From Rhizophagus clarus (Eukaryota > Glomeromycota > Glomeromycetes > Glomerales > Glomeraceae), in NCBI GenBank assembly GCA_015698045.1, contig BLAL01000255.1:2501-66500 (forward strand): 64,000 nt of DNA, read 5' to 3'. Positions within the stretch are counted from its first letter, which is position 1; each line of letters opens with the position of its first letter. Below the pieces are notes generated by a model, which was not told the origin of the DNA, did no database searches, and saw only the letters and a program-made list of their open reading frames with translations. This document shows positions 46,614 to 56,166 of this stretch, piece by piece. Made by a program: the position numbers and the translations under genes.

Positions 46614-47763
46614 ATATAGGACAAATTGGGGGTCTAAGACAAAAAATTCGTATAGCTGTAAAAGCAGTAAGGTCTCTATCTACCCTCTTTTCTGCTATTA
46701 AAATTTATGTAATCTTTTGAGATCCAAATTCGTTTGCAACCTCAGGAAATATATTGAAACCTAATATCAAATTCAGACTTAAGATCAAGCTGGGCTCAAA
46801 TCCTGTTAACATACTCATCTTACCCAAATTTTTTGTTTACAAGATAAAGAAAAACACCATCTTTGTTAACGCATTAGCCGGTTTTTAATCTCAAATAATA
46901 TAACAAAAAAAGTATGCTATATTGCTTGGGTTTAAAAAAGGCCAAGAGCACCGAGGACTGAAATGTCCGAGCATGCTCGCAGGCCGTAAATGCAAGCCCA
47001 TTTTGCATATCAGATTTTATGTTATCCTAGAATTAATTCTAAAGCTGATTTATGAGCGTAAACAAAATAAAAAATTTACACCTAAGTATGTCTTAGGTGC
47101 AAATTTTTTTGTATTCGAAAATAAAGTTAAAAGGATATTAACCATATTCTAGTATACCATTATTTTTGATATGCAGGAATCCATTCTGGAGCCAATTCTT
47201 TCAAATAAGCATTAAGAAAAAAATTCGGGTTAGGTGTAAAAAAAAAATTCACCAAGATAAGTCTTACCCATAGGTGTAAAAAAAAATTCACTTGGCTAAG
47301 TCTCACCTTTAAATTATATCAAATAGTGTACACAGGAACTCTGCGCAACATCGAAGATGCAGAGCAGAGCATGTATACAAAATAGGTTTAAGAACTCTAC
47401 AGAGCATTGAAGATGCGAAGCAGAGCATGTATACAAGGAAGGTTGAACTATTATACTTCCTGATATGTACCTAAGGCTCTATCTTGAAGCCTATTAATAT
47501 ATTGGGTTACATAATATCTGCTAGCATGTTTTCTACAAAGACCAGGTTTAAAGCTAGTCAGCTTGTCACATACACTACAAGAAAAACGCTTCTTAGCTTT
47601 TCAATGTTCATAGCACCCTTCAGACTGACGGCAGGTATGCCCACAGACACCTCCAGTTCTGAGTAAATAGTTGCAGTAATATTCGTTTATCATGGTAGTA
47701 AGAAATAAATATTTTATTTTAAACAAAAGTTTTCATAATATTAATACAAGCACCGGAGTTGCA
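46614..47763. repeat. Left 1.15-kb terminal inverted repeat
   Basis: Pairs with 59827-60977 from the outer end (atataggacaaattgggggt) to the inner limit (agcaccggagttgca). It contains several short direct repeats (ggtgtaaaaaaaaattcac twice; gaactct...cagagcatgtatacaa twice) and the broken Cys-rich gene on the minus strand. Differences from the right copy are scattered single bases, mostly transitions. Confidence 0.93.
47451..47693 (-). pseudogene. Left-TIR copy of the Cys-rich gene, TGA inside
   Basis: Frame from ATG 47693 matches the right-TIR gene almost codon for codon (MINEYYCNYL, GVCGHTCRQSEGC, CSVCDKLTS, GLCRKHAS). The Trp codon in EHW is TGA here, and the normal stop is changed so the frame would run on to 47451. 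The two TIR copies therefore differ by an inactivating G-to-A change. Confidence 0.75.
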
Positions 47764-47885
47764 CCCCCTGGGGTTTGAAAAATTAGAATATATATAGTCG
47801 TATACCCTGAATAAATAATTATTTTTAAATAAAAGTTTTTCGTACTATTAATACAAATAACTGAATACATACCCATATAATCAAA

Positions 47886-50800
47886 ATGATTCTGCCTTGT
47901 CTTCGTTGTGGTAAAGATGATTTTAAAAAGTTTCGTGATTGAACAAATTATCTAAATAGAAAGCATAAATGTAAACCCAGAAATATTCAAGAAAATCGAA
48001 TAAATGAGCCAGTTTCTGTTACTAAATCAGATGTAGTCCCATCTTCTAGTCAAAAAGAGACTACACAATTATCTATAGAGGACTTAGCTAATTGGCTAGC
48101 GAATCCTGAGATAAAAAATAACCCAAGCATTATTAGTAAAAAGATCCCAAAAACAGATGCAGAATGGTTTGATTTAATGGATCGCAAAGCTGAAAGAAAG
48201 TCTTCTAGTAGGCGGCAAAAGAAAGCTAAGATATCCCATCAATCTGAAGAGAATCCTAAAGCAGGACCCAGTTCACCAACTCAAGCTCATAGAGATGTTG
48301 TGCAACAAGATACAATCCCAAAGGAACCTATTCAGAAGGATATTATCTTTAAGGAATGTCCAGTTGGAAGGGATCCAGAAAGACCGCATAGAAATTGTTT
48401 TTTAATGAGCAAATGGGTGGGCAAAATTCCCCATTCTGATGACAATCCAATATATACTTTTATTTAACCAATAGCTAAGCTAGAAGAATATAAAAAATTG
48501 CCATATATGTCTCAACTTATAGGATTAATTCATCCAAAAATAAAGGAAGTTCTTCAAACAGAGCTTCATAAAAAAGATCAAATAAAATCAGCCATAGTAG
48601 CATTGTGCTTATATTCAATTATTAAAAGAAAGCCAGATGATACAAGCGAACCAATAGAAGTAGAGAAATATCATAAAGGAGATATGCGAGCAATTTTTTT
48701 AGAAGAGGATATAGAGGAGTACATAACCAGAACTATTGGGGAAATAGATGTGCAAATTGAGAAAACATTAAAGAAAGGATCTGATTATATTCTCGAACAA
48801 ATTCTTGAAATATCTATTGAGGCATATCCATTACATCGAGCTCTAAGAGGATTTTACATCCTACTCCTAAGAAGTTAGCTAATACAAAGAGTACAATCAA
48901 TCCAGATAATCAAGGTCTCATTAATCCAGAAACGAATAGGCCTTCAGAAAGATGTCTTCAAGATGCATTGGATGCATATTTTGCTCATCAGGATGGACAT
49001 ACAGATCATTTAGAATGAATCTTTCGAGCTAAGAAATACAAGCCCTATTTAGATATTGTTAAGTTAGATGGTATTCCAATGCCCACTCCCATCTGTTCAC
49101 GTATATTCGATAAGATTGAGGAGATGAATCCTGATATAGCCATTAATGTCTGGGAATGGAATGAAGAATCAGCCACTCCAAAACCTATAATTGCTAGTAA
49201 GAACTTTAGAAGAAAGCAAGTGATCCGATTATTAGCTCTTACAGATATTACCAAATCTGAGGAAGGCAAATATAGGCAAAAGAACTACTTTCTCTGGATC
49301 AAAAATCCCAGTAGATTAATATATGGTGATAGTGCGCATAAAGAAAAGAAGTATCTATGTGATGGATGCACCCAAAGTTAGCCTTTAGAAAAATCTCTAG
49401 AACATCATTTAGAATGGTATCCAGGAATACATGAAAAGGCTCCACAGAGAGTTACAATGCCAGTGAAAGGGTAAATAATTTTGAAGAGTTCAAGAACTAT
49501 GGCCGGATGATCAATGCTCCTTGTGTTATTATAGCGGACTTCGAGGCTGATAACAAGAAGTGTGATGAAGCATATGGTGAAAGCATGCGAAAACTAGCTG
49601 AACAGAAGGCTAATAGTTTCTGCTACCTGGTTCACTGGATTAACACTGGAGATGTATGGGGTCCATTCCTATACAGAGGAGAAAATGCCACCCAAGAATT
49701 TGTTCAAAGAATCGATCAGGAATTGGTCAAAATCAATGAGATCCTAGCTATCAAACATGAGCGAGTTGAGACTGAGGAAAATAAGAAAAGATTTGCTGAA
49801 GCTATTAGCTGTTGGATTTGCAAAGGTAAGTTCGATATAGATACAAATGAAATAGAGCACTTAGAAGATAAAATAACCTATCTTAAAGAGAAGCTAAAAA
49901 ACTTTAAAAAAGAGTCAGCAGAATATAATAGCATCCAAACAACTATTGATAAGGCAACTAAAGCTATTGCCAGCGAAAAAGCTAAGGTTAATAAGTTTGG
50001 GATCACTGCCATATCACAGGTAAGTTTCGTGGATCAGCTCATAAGGATTGCAATCTCAAACTCCAGATACAAGATTGGAAGATTCCAATCCCAGTAGTCT
50101 TTCATAATTTCTGGGGCTATGACTCTCACTTGGTTTGTGAATCTGTAGGACGTTCAGTTAATGCGCATCAGATTAAGGTTATAGCCAAGATATTTGAGTG
50201 ATATAAGTCTATGAAGGTAGGTCAGCTCAAATATATCGATAGCAAGCAGTTCATGAATAATAGCTTGGCCAGCCTTACAAAAAATTTGGGTGATAACCAT
50301 CCAATAACGATTAAGCACTTTAAAGAACTAGGCTATACAGATGAGCAATTAGACTTAGTATATCGCAAGAGGATATATCCATATGACTATATAGATTCTC
50401 ATGATAAGTTTTTAGAAACAGAGCTTCCCCCATACCATGAATTTCGTAGTACTCTTAAAGGTAAGATAACACTAGATGACTACCAACATGCCCAGAAAGT
50501 ATGGAAGGAATTCGGATGCCAAAATCTAGGTGAGTATCATGACCTCTATCTTAAAACTGACGTACTTAGTCTAGCAGATATCTGGACAGAGTTTTGAAAA
50601 ATGTCCATGGAATATTATGAGCTTGATCCCAGTCACTATGTTTCTGCCCCATTATTATCCTGGGATGCAATGCTTAAGATGACAGGAGTTAGGATCGAAC
50701 TTTTCACAAATATGGCCATGCATGATTTTACCGAAAAAGCTAAACGTGGTGGTATATCTATGGCCTGTTAACGTTATTTTAAGGCCAATAATCCTAAGAT

Positions 50801-52526
50801 GGGAGAAGCCTATGATTCATCTAAACCCACATCCTGGATCTCATATGTAGACGCAACAAATCTTTATGGACATTCTATGAGCTAATATTTGTCTATCGGA
50901 AATTATAAATGGGGGACTAGCAGGAGATATTTACTTGAAAACCTGGCTATGCAAAAGAAACTCCTCGACATGGCTCTTAGGATCAAGCCAGATGCAAAAC
51001 GAGGATGTTGCTTAAATATTAACTCTCACTTCCCTCTAAAAACCCATAATTATTTAAGCGACTTGCCTCCAGCTGTGGAAAATATCGCTGTAGAAAAGGA
51101 TTGGTTATGTCCTTATAATGCTAAACTTGTAGAACAATTAGATGGTAGACGCTTCTCTGCCACAGAAAAATTAGTCCCCCATCTTGGACTACGAAAGAAC
51201 TACGTCATCCATTACCAAGAGTTCCAATATTATGTAAAATTAGGTATGGTTGTAGATGAAGTTTCAGAGATACTCTTTTTCGACCAGACTAACTGGCTTG
51301 AACCATATATATCTTTTAATACTGAGAAGCGTAATGAGGCTAAAAAAGCTGGAAATACATTCCTGAGTGATTTCTTCAAACTTATGAATGTATCAGTATA
51401 TGGCAAGACTATGGAGAATGTTCGCGAATATCAGGATGTCAAGCTCATGAATATGAATAATGAGCGAGATGAAAAGGCCTTCTTAAAGAAAGTCAGTAGC
51501 CCAAGATTCAAGTATGGACATCCGCTTGGAGATACACTGGTAGGAACACATATGAGAAAGGCTAGCGTGACTCTTAACAAGCCTATCATAGTTGGAGCAT
51601 CTGTTTTGGGACTTAGCAAGCTTCACATGTACGAATTCTGGTATGGATATGTGAAAGAAAGATATGGTGATAAAGCAAAGCTTGGCTATATGGATACAGA
51701 TTTGAACATATATTATGTTGAGACTGAAGATATCTATAAAGATATATTAGAGCGTCCAGATCTCTTTAATCTTAATGGAGATCAAACAGTTGGCAAATTT
51801 AAAGATGAAACCCCTGGTAATGTAATCACAAAATCCTATCATATCAGAGCCGAATCTTACCACTATGTCTTGGCAGATAAGATCACGAAATCTAAGCATA
51901 AGGAGGTTAGCAAAAAGGGTATGAGCGAGATGGTTACATATTCATATATGCCAACTCTAGAAGGCTCCTTGCTAGATGATCTGATAGATAGGTCATTATT
52001 ATCAGAACTAGAGACTAAGGACTTAGTTGTGCGAACTGAGGCAGATCCCATGATTCTAGTCTATCGAGACCGTCTCTTTGGTAAAAAAGTGTTCTATGCC
52101 AAGAATGTAGGTATCCGATCAAAGGATCACATATTATCTCTAGTCGAGACTGAAAAGAAGGCACTCTGTCCCATAGATACTAAGCACTGGATCCTATCAG
52201 ATAGAATAATTACTTTACCATATGGGGTCTTTGCAATAGAAAGGTACGAAACTCAAAAAAAATTTTAAATTTATTTTATATGCTAATTATGTTTTTTATA
52301 CTAAAATAAGTGTAAATTTAATATTAATTAAATTTTTATTTTTTTTTGAGTTTCGTACCTTTCTATTGCAAAGACCCCATATAATCATTGGCGCAATATA
52401 ATCTATAAGAATATGGTCAAAGATGGTATCCTCTATGAAGAGGCCAAAAAAAGAGCTATAAGGGCCAAGCTCCCAGAAAAATATCAAAACGAATGTGTGT
52501 CTCACATATCTAGCCTTCAGCCATAA
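47886..52526 (+). pseudogene. Type B DNA polymerase of the 14-kb element, broken
   Basis: Starts at ATG 47886 with a zinc-finger-like MILPCLRCGKDDFKKF (a TGA follows where Trp fits). A long N-terminal region includes RCLQDALDAYFAHQDGH and a C2H2-like finger (YLCDGC...HHLEWYPG). Exonuclease: VIIADFEADNK near 49530, FHNFWGYDSHL near 50105, GEYHDLYLKTDVLSLAD near 50540. Palm: ISYVDATNLYGHSMS (motif A), KLMNVSVYGKTMENVR (motif B) and YMDTDLNIY (motif C). The order is that of Polinton-type protein-primed PolB. Stops include TAA 48465-48467, TGA 50595-50597 and TAA near 50769 and 50883; frame changes lie near 48855, 49475 and 50020. A 155-bp MITE sits at 52225-52379. The stretch 50889-52221 is open. 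The Ser of YxDTDS is replaced by Leu. Confidence 0.9.
52225..52379. mobile_element. 155-bp TA-flanked MITE inside PolB
   Basis: Perfect 40-base inverted ends starting TGGGGTCTTTGCAATAGAAA, with TA at 52223-52224 and 52380-52381. The centre is about 70 bases of A/T. Removing the element with one TA brings the polymerase reading back into register at ..LPY / NHWRN.., so it entered a functional frame. TA target and long perfect ends fit a Stowaway/Tc1-type MITE of recent origin. Confidence 0.9.
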
Positions 52527-52614
52527 ACTAGATAGTGATGTATAGTCAGATCACATATATTATTATATTATTTTTCTGACGTAATAATATTCAGTTATAA
52601 ACATAACACTCAAA

Positions 52615-53373
52615 ATGGCATACATAAAATGTAAAATATGGCCTTTTTTTGATGACCTAATACATCAAGAAGAGCGATGGGAAGCAATGAAAACAGGACA
52701 TAGGCACTACACAGTCAAGGCATTAATTGATACATTATCCAGAGCAAATAAAATTAGCAAAAGCTTAGCCGATAGGCTTGGAAGAAAATATGGTAATCAT
52801 TATAAGAATAAAAAGGTGATAAACTCATTGGGTACTATAGATTGTCTAGATTTATCCCTCCGATATAAGGGGAAAGTTAGACTAGTATCTGGTAGTGACA
52901 ATATTTTTAATGATTTTGAAGTTATCAAAAAGCCATGTGCTGATCTTGTATTAGGATTACTATGGCTATACCTTCATAATGCAAAAATTGATATACAGAA
53001 AGAAGGGATAAAAATCTATGGCGATTTTGTGCCATTTTGCAAAGATCCAGATAATTCTGATTCTGAGACAGAGTCATCCAAATCTGATTCAACCGAGTTT
53101 AGAAAGAGGGTTAAAAAGTTAGAACAAACTGTAGACTGGATAGGAACTTATATAGAAAAGCAAACTGGCCTAGAGGCTGGCAAAGAACTAACAGATTCAT
53201 CTGAGTCAAGTTTAGCTGAAGAAGCTTATATGATAGAAGAACCCAGAGAATCTGATTCAGATAATATGCCACCTATCATTATAAAAAGGAAGATTCACAA
53301 TGAAAATAAAAAATCTGTCAATAAGAAAGTGAAACCTAGAAGGAATCCAACCCAAGCTTGTAGAAATAATTGA
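52615..53373 (+). CDS. Retropepsin-like protein with DTLS
   Basis: An intact 252-residue frame directly downstream of the polymerase (89 bases). Residues 33-60 (TVKALIDTLSRANKISKSLA) align with the start of retroviral-type aspartic proteases, which normally read ALIDTGS/A. Residues 109-132 (ADLVLGLLWLYLHNAKIDIQ) match the ILGxxWL flap-to-end segment. The catalytic Asp is kept but Gly of DTG is Leu, so activity is doubtful; it may be a structural or regulatory derivative. The C-terminal half is acidic, then Lys-rich (KRKIHNENKKSVNKKVKPRR), suggesting nucleic-acid binding. It is one of few open genes in the element. Confidence 0.65.
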   Translation: MAYIKCKIWPFFDDLIHQEERWEAMKTGHRHYTVKALIDTLSRANKISKSLADRLGRKYGNHYKNKKVINSLGTIDCLDLSLRYKGKVRLVSGSDNIFNDFEVIKKPCADLVLGLLWLYLHNAKIDIQKEGIKIYGDFVPFCKDPDNSDSETESSKSDSTEFRKRVKKLEQTVDWIGTYIEKQTGLEAGKELTDSSESSLAEEAYMIEEPRESDSDNMPPIIIKRKIHNENKKSVNKKVKPRRNPTQACRNN

Positions 53374-53393
53374 ATCGACTAAATTATCTAATA

Positions 53394-53600
53394 ATGAGTA
53401 AGAAATCGAGGAATAATAGGCGCAAGACCACAGGTAAGTTTACTAATAATCCCACGCAGTATTTGCCATTATGCAATCCGGCCAAATATAAGCACATATA
53501 TGATAAGGCAACTGGTTTTATCACTGTCAAGAATATAAAGAAAGACAGGATTGTTAGTGTGTTTGATTATCCCAAACTGTGCGAATATCTAAGAATCTAA
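53394..53600 (+). CDS. Small basic protein, 68 residues
   Basis: From ATG 53394 the frame reads MSKKSRNNRRKTTGKF and ends at 53600. It is very basic at the N-terminus and includes LPLCNPAKYKHIYDKATGFI. It begins 21 bases after the stop of the retropepsin-like gene, same strand. Such small basic proteins may bind DNA in the particle or act as terminal protein, but nothing in the sequence proves this. Confidence 0.5.
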   Translation: MSKKSRNNRRKTTGKFTNNPTQYLPLCNPAKYKHIYDKATGFITVKNIKKDRIVSVFDYPKLCEYLRI

Positions 53601-53691
53601 ATCAGTTCGGAGTAGTGAACAACTAAATACTGCATAATTTTATTTTTTCTTCCCATTAATTAGACTAACTTCCGCAGTACTGAAGGTAAGA

Positions 53692-53898
53692 ATGGAAAGC
53701 GAGCGCTAAGCCAAAAGAATCCCAAAGGGACCAAGTGAAAAAGATTTATCCAATAATTTACCTAGCGATTTGGAGGAACTAACCAAAGTATTTGAGAAAA
53801 ATTTGGAGGGACTAGAAAACCTTGTAAAATTGTTTAAAAACGATGTGAGTAAAATGTTTGATAATTCTGATTCCAATTTTCCCAAGCAGATTGATTAA
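53692..53898 (+). pseudogene. Short coiled-coil ORF with an early stop
   Basis: ATG at 53692, a TAA at codon 6, then an open helical stretch (LEELTKVFEKNLEGLENLVK and LFKNDVSKMF) to TAA at 53896-53898. Heptad spacing of Leu/Val suggests a coiled coil. It follows the small basic gene on the same strand and may be the last gene of that transcription unit. Confidence 0.4.
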
Positions 53899-53899
53899 T

Positions 53900-54145
53900 G
53901 CTAGTCTGGAGAAATGATCATCATCTCAGAAGAATTGCTGAGCCATGCACTGCGCCTTCGGCCAAATTGTGCGACAAAATAAATGATCACACGAGCAGGT
54001 CTGTGCGATAGGGAAATTTCTCACATATCAAGTGAAAGAAATTACTATTCTTATTTTTTCCCCAAACAAACATGAGAAAAATGTGAAAAAAGGTCTAGTT
54101 GCAACATAGGGCCTACCATATAAGTAAATAATAACGTTAAAACCA
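53900..54145. other. Unassigned DNA inside the element
   Basis: No frame or repeat that I can support. It separates the polymerase-side gene block from the repeat fragment and Crinkler-like gene, and may mark the border of foreign DNA captured by the element. Confidence 0.3.
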
Positions 54146-54149
54146 TATG

Positions 54150-54340
54150 TTATGGAGGGCTGAAGGAGTCACAATTTCGAGATCATCAGGCGTAAGCCAA
54201 CTATATATCTTGCAAAGTAGATCTCCATGTGAAAAGGTATGAGGATTTTGTTTACATATGCTTTTATAGAACTCTTGGCATCAGACGACAATGTTAATCA
54301 TATACCTGCTGGCTTTTTATTATTCCACGAGCCCAGAAAC
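54150..54340 (+). repeat. Dispersed gene-fragment repeat, copy 2
   Basis: Plus-strand copy of the fragment at 37694-37998, starting ttatggagggctgaaggagt and sharing agtagatctccatgtgaaaa and the LLA-D-DN-NHI reading. It carries the same TGA at codon 4. It is presumably host repeat DNA inside the element. Confidence 0.5.
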
Positions 54341-54396
54341 AAATATAAAGTGCGAAAATACAGGTAGAAGTTGAGTCAACTTTCCTGTATAAAATT

Positions 54397-54762
54397 ATGG
54401 TACGTATATATTAAAAGACGTGCTTTCATGCAAGCAAAGCTTTTCCTCACTATAAACATTGTATTTAGGAAAGCATAAACGAAATCACTCTTAACTGTAT
54501 TATTGTTCCTATTGGTCCACTTCATGGTCTTCAACTCGGTGAAGTTATCCCAGTCGTTACAGTTAACAAGAATCAAACAGTTAGCGTACTTGAAGTCACA
54601 ATTCAAAACACATTGCAGGCACCATTTAATAGTGTTCGCTTAAAACTTTTTCGAACTCCTGATGAGATGCGTATGCAACCGCAAGACTTGGTTTCCTCTT
54701 TTTTTAATACACAACATCGATTAGAGCATTATCATATCGTTGTTCATCTATTGCAAGAATAA
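54397..54762 (+). CDS. Crinkler-N-like small protein, intron after ATG
   Basis: Exon 1 can be just the ATG at 54397-54399 followed by gtacgt; the acceptor tttag ends at 54468. Exon 2 (54469-54762) is open to TAA, giving 98 residues. The start, MESINEITLNCIIVPIG, followed by VVTVNKNQTVSVLEVTIQ and VRLKLFRTP, resembles the ubiquitin-like N-terminal module of fungal Crinkler (CRN) proteins. The typical C-terminal effector domain is missing. CRN N-termini are known for delivery or localisation in oomycete and fungal effectors. Here the gene is inside the 14-kb element and may be cargo. The one-codon exon is an inference from splice signals; an upstream coding exon cannot be excluded. Confidence 0.5.
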
Positions 54763-54939
54763 TTTTGTATCGTGTAGTGCGATAGGCCTAGACGTTATGT
54801 ATCACAGGCAAAGTTCCAAACATTTGTATTTATTTTTGTATAATATATTAAAAAAAATTTTTCTTGGCAAATGGAATCTCGTTCAAGAACTTCAAAAGAC
54901 TATATTATGCCAAAAATAACTGAATAGGCACTGTATTTT

Positions 54940-55050
54940 TTTCCTGATTGCTGTCTGAATATTGTCCGATCTGTAATGAAACACTGTCTGAAACACTGTC
55001 AGAACACTGTCCGATCTGTGATGAAACACTGTCTGAACACTTAACTGTTT
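54940..55050. repeat. Short tandem repeat (gaaacactgtctgaa...)
   Basis: The words ctgtctgaa, cactgtccgatctgt and atgaaacactgtctgaacac recur two to four times. It lies between the Crinkler-like gene and the retropepsin gene. Non-coding. Confidence 0.6.
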
Positions 55051-55115
55051 TATAATGCTGTTTTAACCTACAGGAAAACAGAATTCTTTACCACAATGCA
55101 TGCATGTACGGTCTG

Positions 55116-56166
55116 CTAGTTTTTTTTTACAGGTTCTGGCTCTTTTTCTACAGTAAAAACATTACGCTGAGATTTGTGAACTGATAAGGAGATGTTAATA
55201 GTTTTTCTGTTAGATGTGACCTTAAATTTTCCTTTTATTAAAAGCTCCCATCCAGCCCAATATTGCCATTGCATTCCAAGAATTACTAAAGATTTAGCAT
55301 TTCCATCCTGATCTTTTTCCGCAGGCACAACAGAAAATTCATCTGTTATAGTGGCTGTATTTTCTCTGGAACTGAACATTATCCATAGTGCCAATGGATA
55401 TGGATTGACTTGCAACTCTATTAAGCCTATGAATTTTTTTCCTATTAATTTTAATACCTAAAAGCTCTTCGACAAGTTCAGCAATGTTATCAGAAAATAT
55501 GAAAGAATCAGAGCCTGTATCAATCATTACGCAAGGTATTACCAAACCTCCTATTTTACAATAAATAGTCGCAACATCGTTGGCATCCTTTATTTGTAAA
55601 AAATTTATCTCTAGAGGCTTGGGCCAGTATATATGAACTATGTCACTCTTTTTTTCTGCTGAACGATTCTGGGCATATGCCTTAATAGTATGGTTTAGAA
55701 TATGGGAAGGTGCGGTCTCTTGATGATTCTCTGAATTGTTAACTATTATACCATTCATGGTATCGATTGAAGACTTTGCATTCTCTTCTGATAGGACATC
55801 TAAAAGGGGCTTCTGCTCGGTATTTACTGCTTGCAATAGTGGAATCAAAATATCTTGAACTTTGCTTGTAACATTCTCCCATGCTAATTCCCTTCTTTTA
55901 ACTGTATCATTTGGCATAACAGTATTTAAGCAATGGTCTTTTAATTTGAGAAATATTGTATTAATAAATTTCAAAATTTCTATAAGAATCTCTCTAGGAC
56001 AATGGGGGACTAATGATGATATAAAAAATTTTAAGGCTATTCGATACATTTGATCTGTAGCTATGTGAAGTGCCTCATAGCGATTGCTTAATGATTTACT
56101 AGCACGAGATTTGGAAGTAGGGGATTTCTTGGTTACTCCTTCTTTCAGTTTGGCGCTCTTTTTCAT
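55116..56166 (-). pseudogene. Retropepsin protein (DTGS) of the Gag-Pro unit
   Basis: ATG at 56164-56166 overlaps the Gag stop in the string ATGA, a classic coupled arrangement. Residues 1-200 are helical and Lys/Ser-rich. The protease core starts at about residue 200 with VIPCVMIDTGSDSFIFSDNI (DTGS at 216-219). One frameshift near 55400 separates it from the C-terminal part (55116-55415), which contains SLVILGMQWQYWAGWELLIK, the ILGxxW segment of the family. Retropepsins act as dimers to cut polyproteins. No reverse transcriptase follows. The single frameshift is the only break I see, so inactivation may be recent. Confidence 0.75.
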
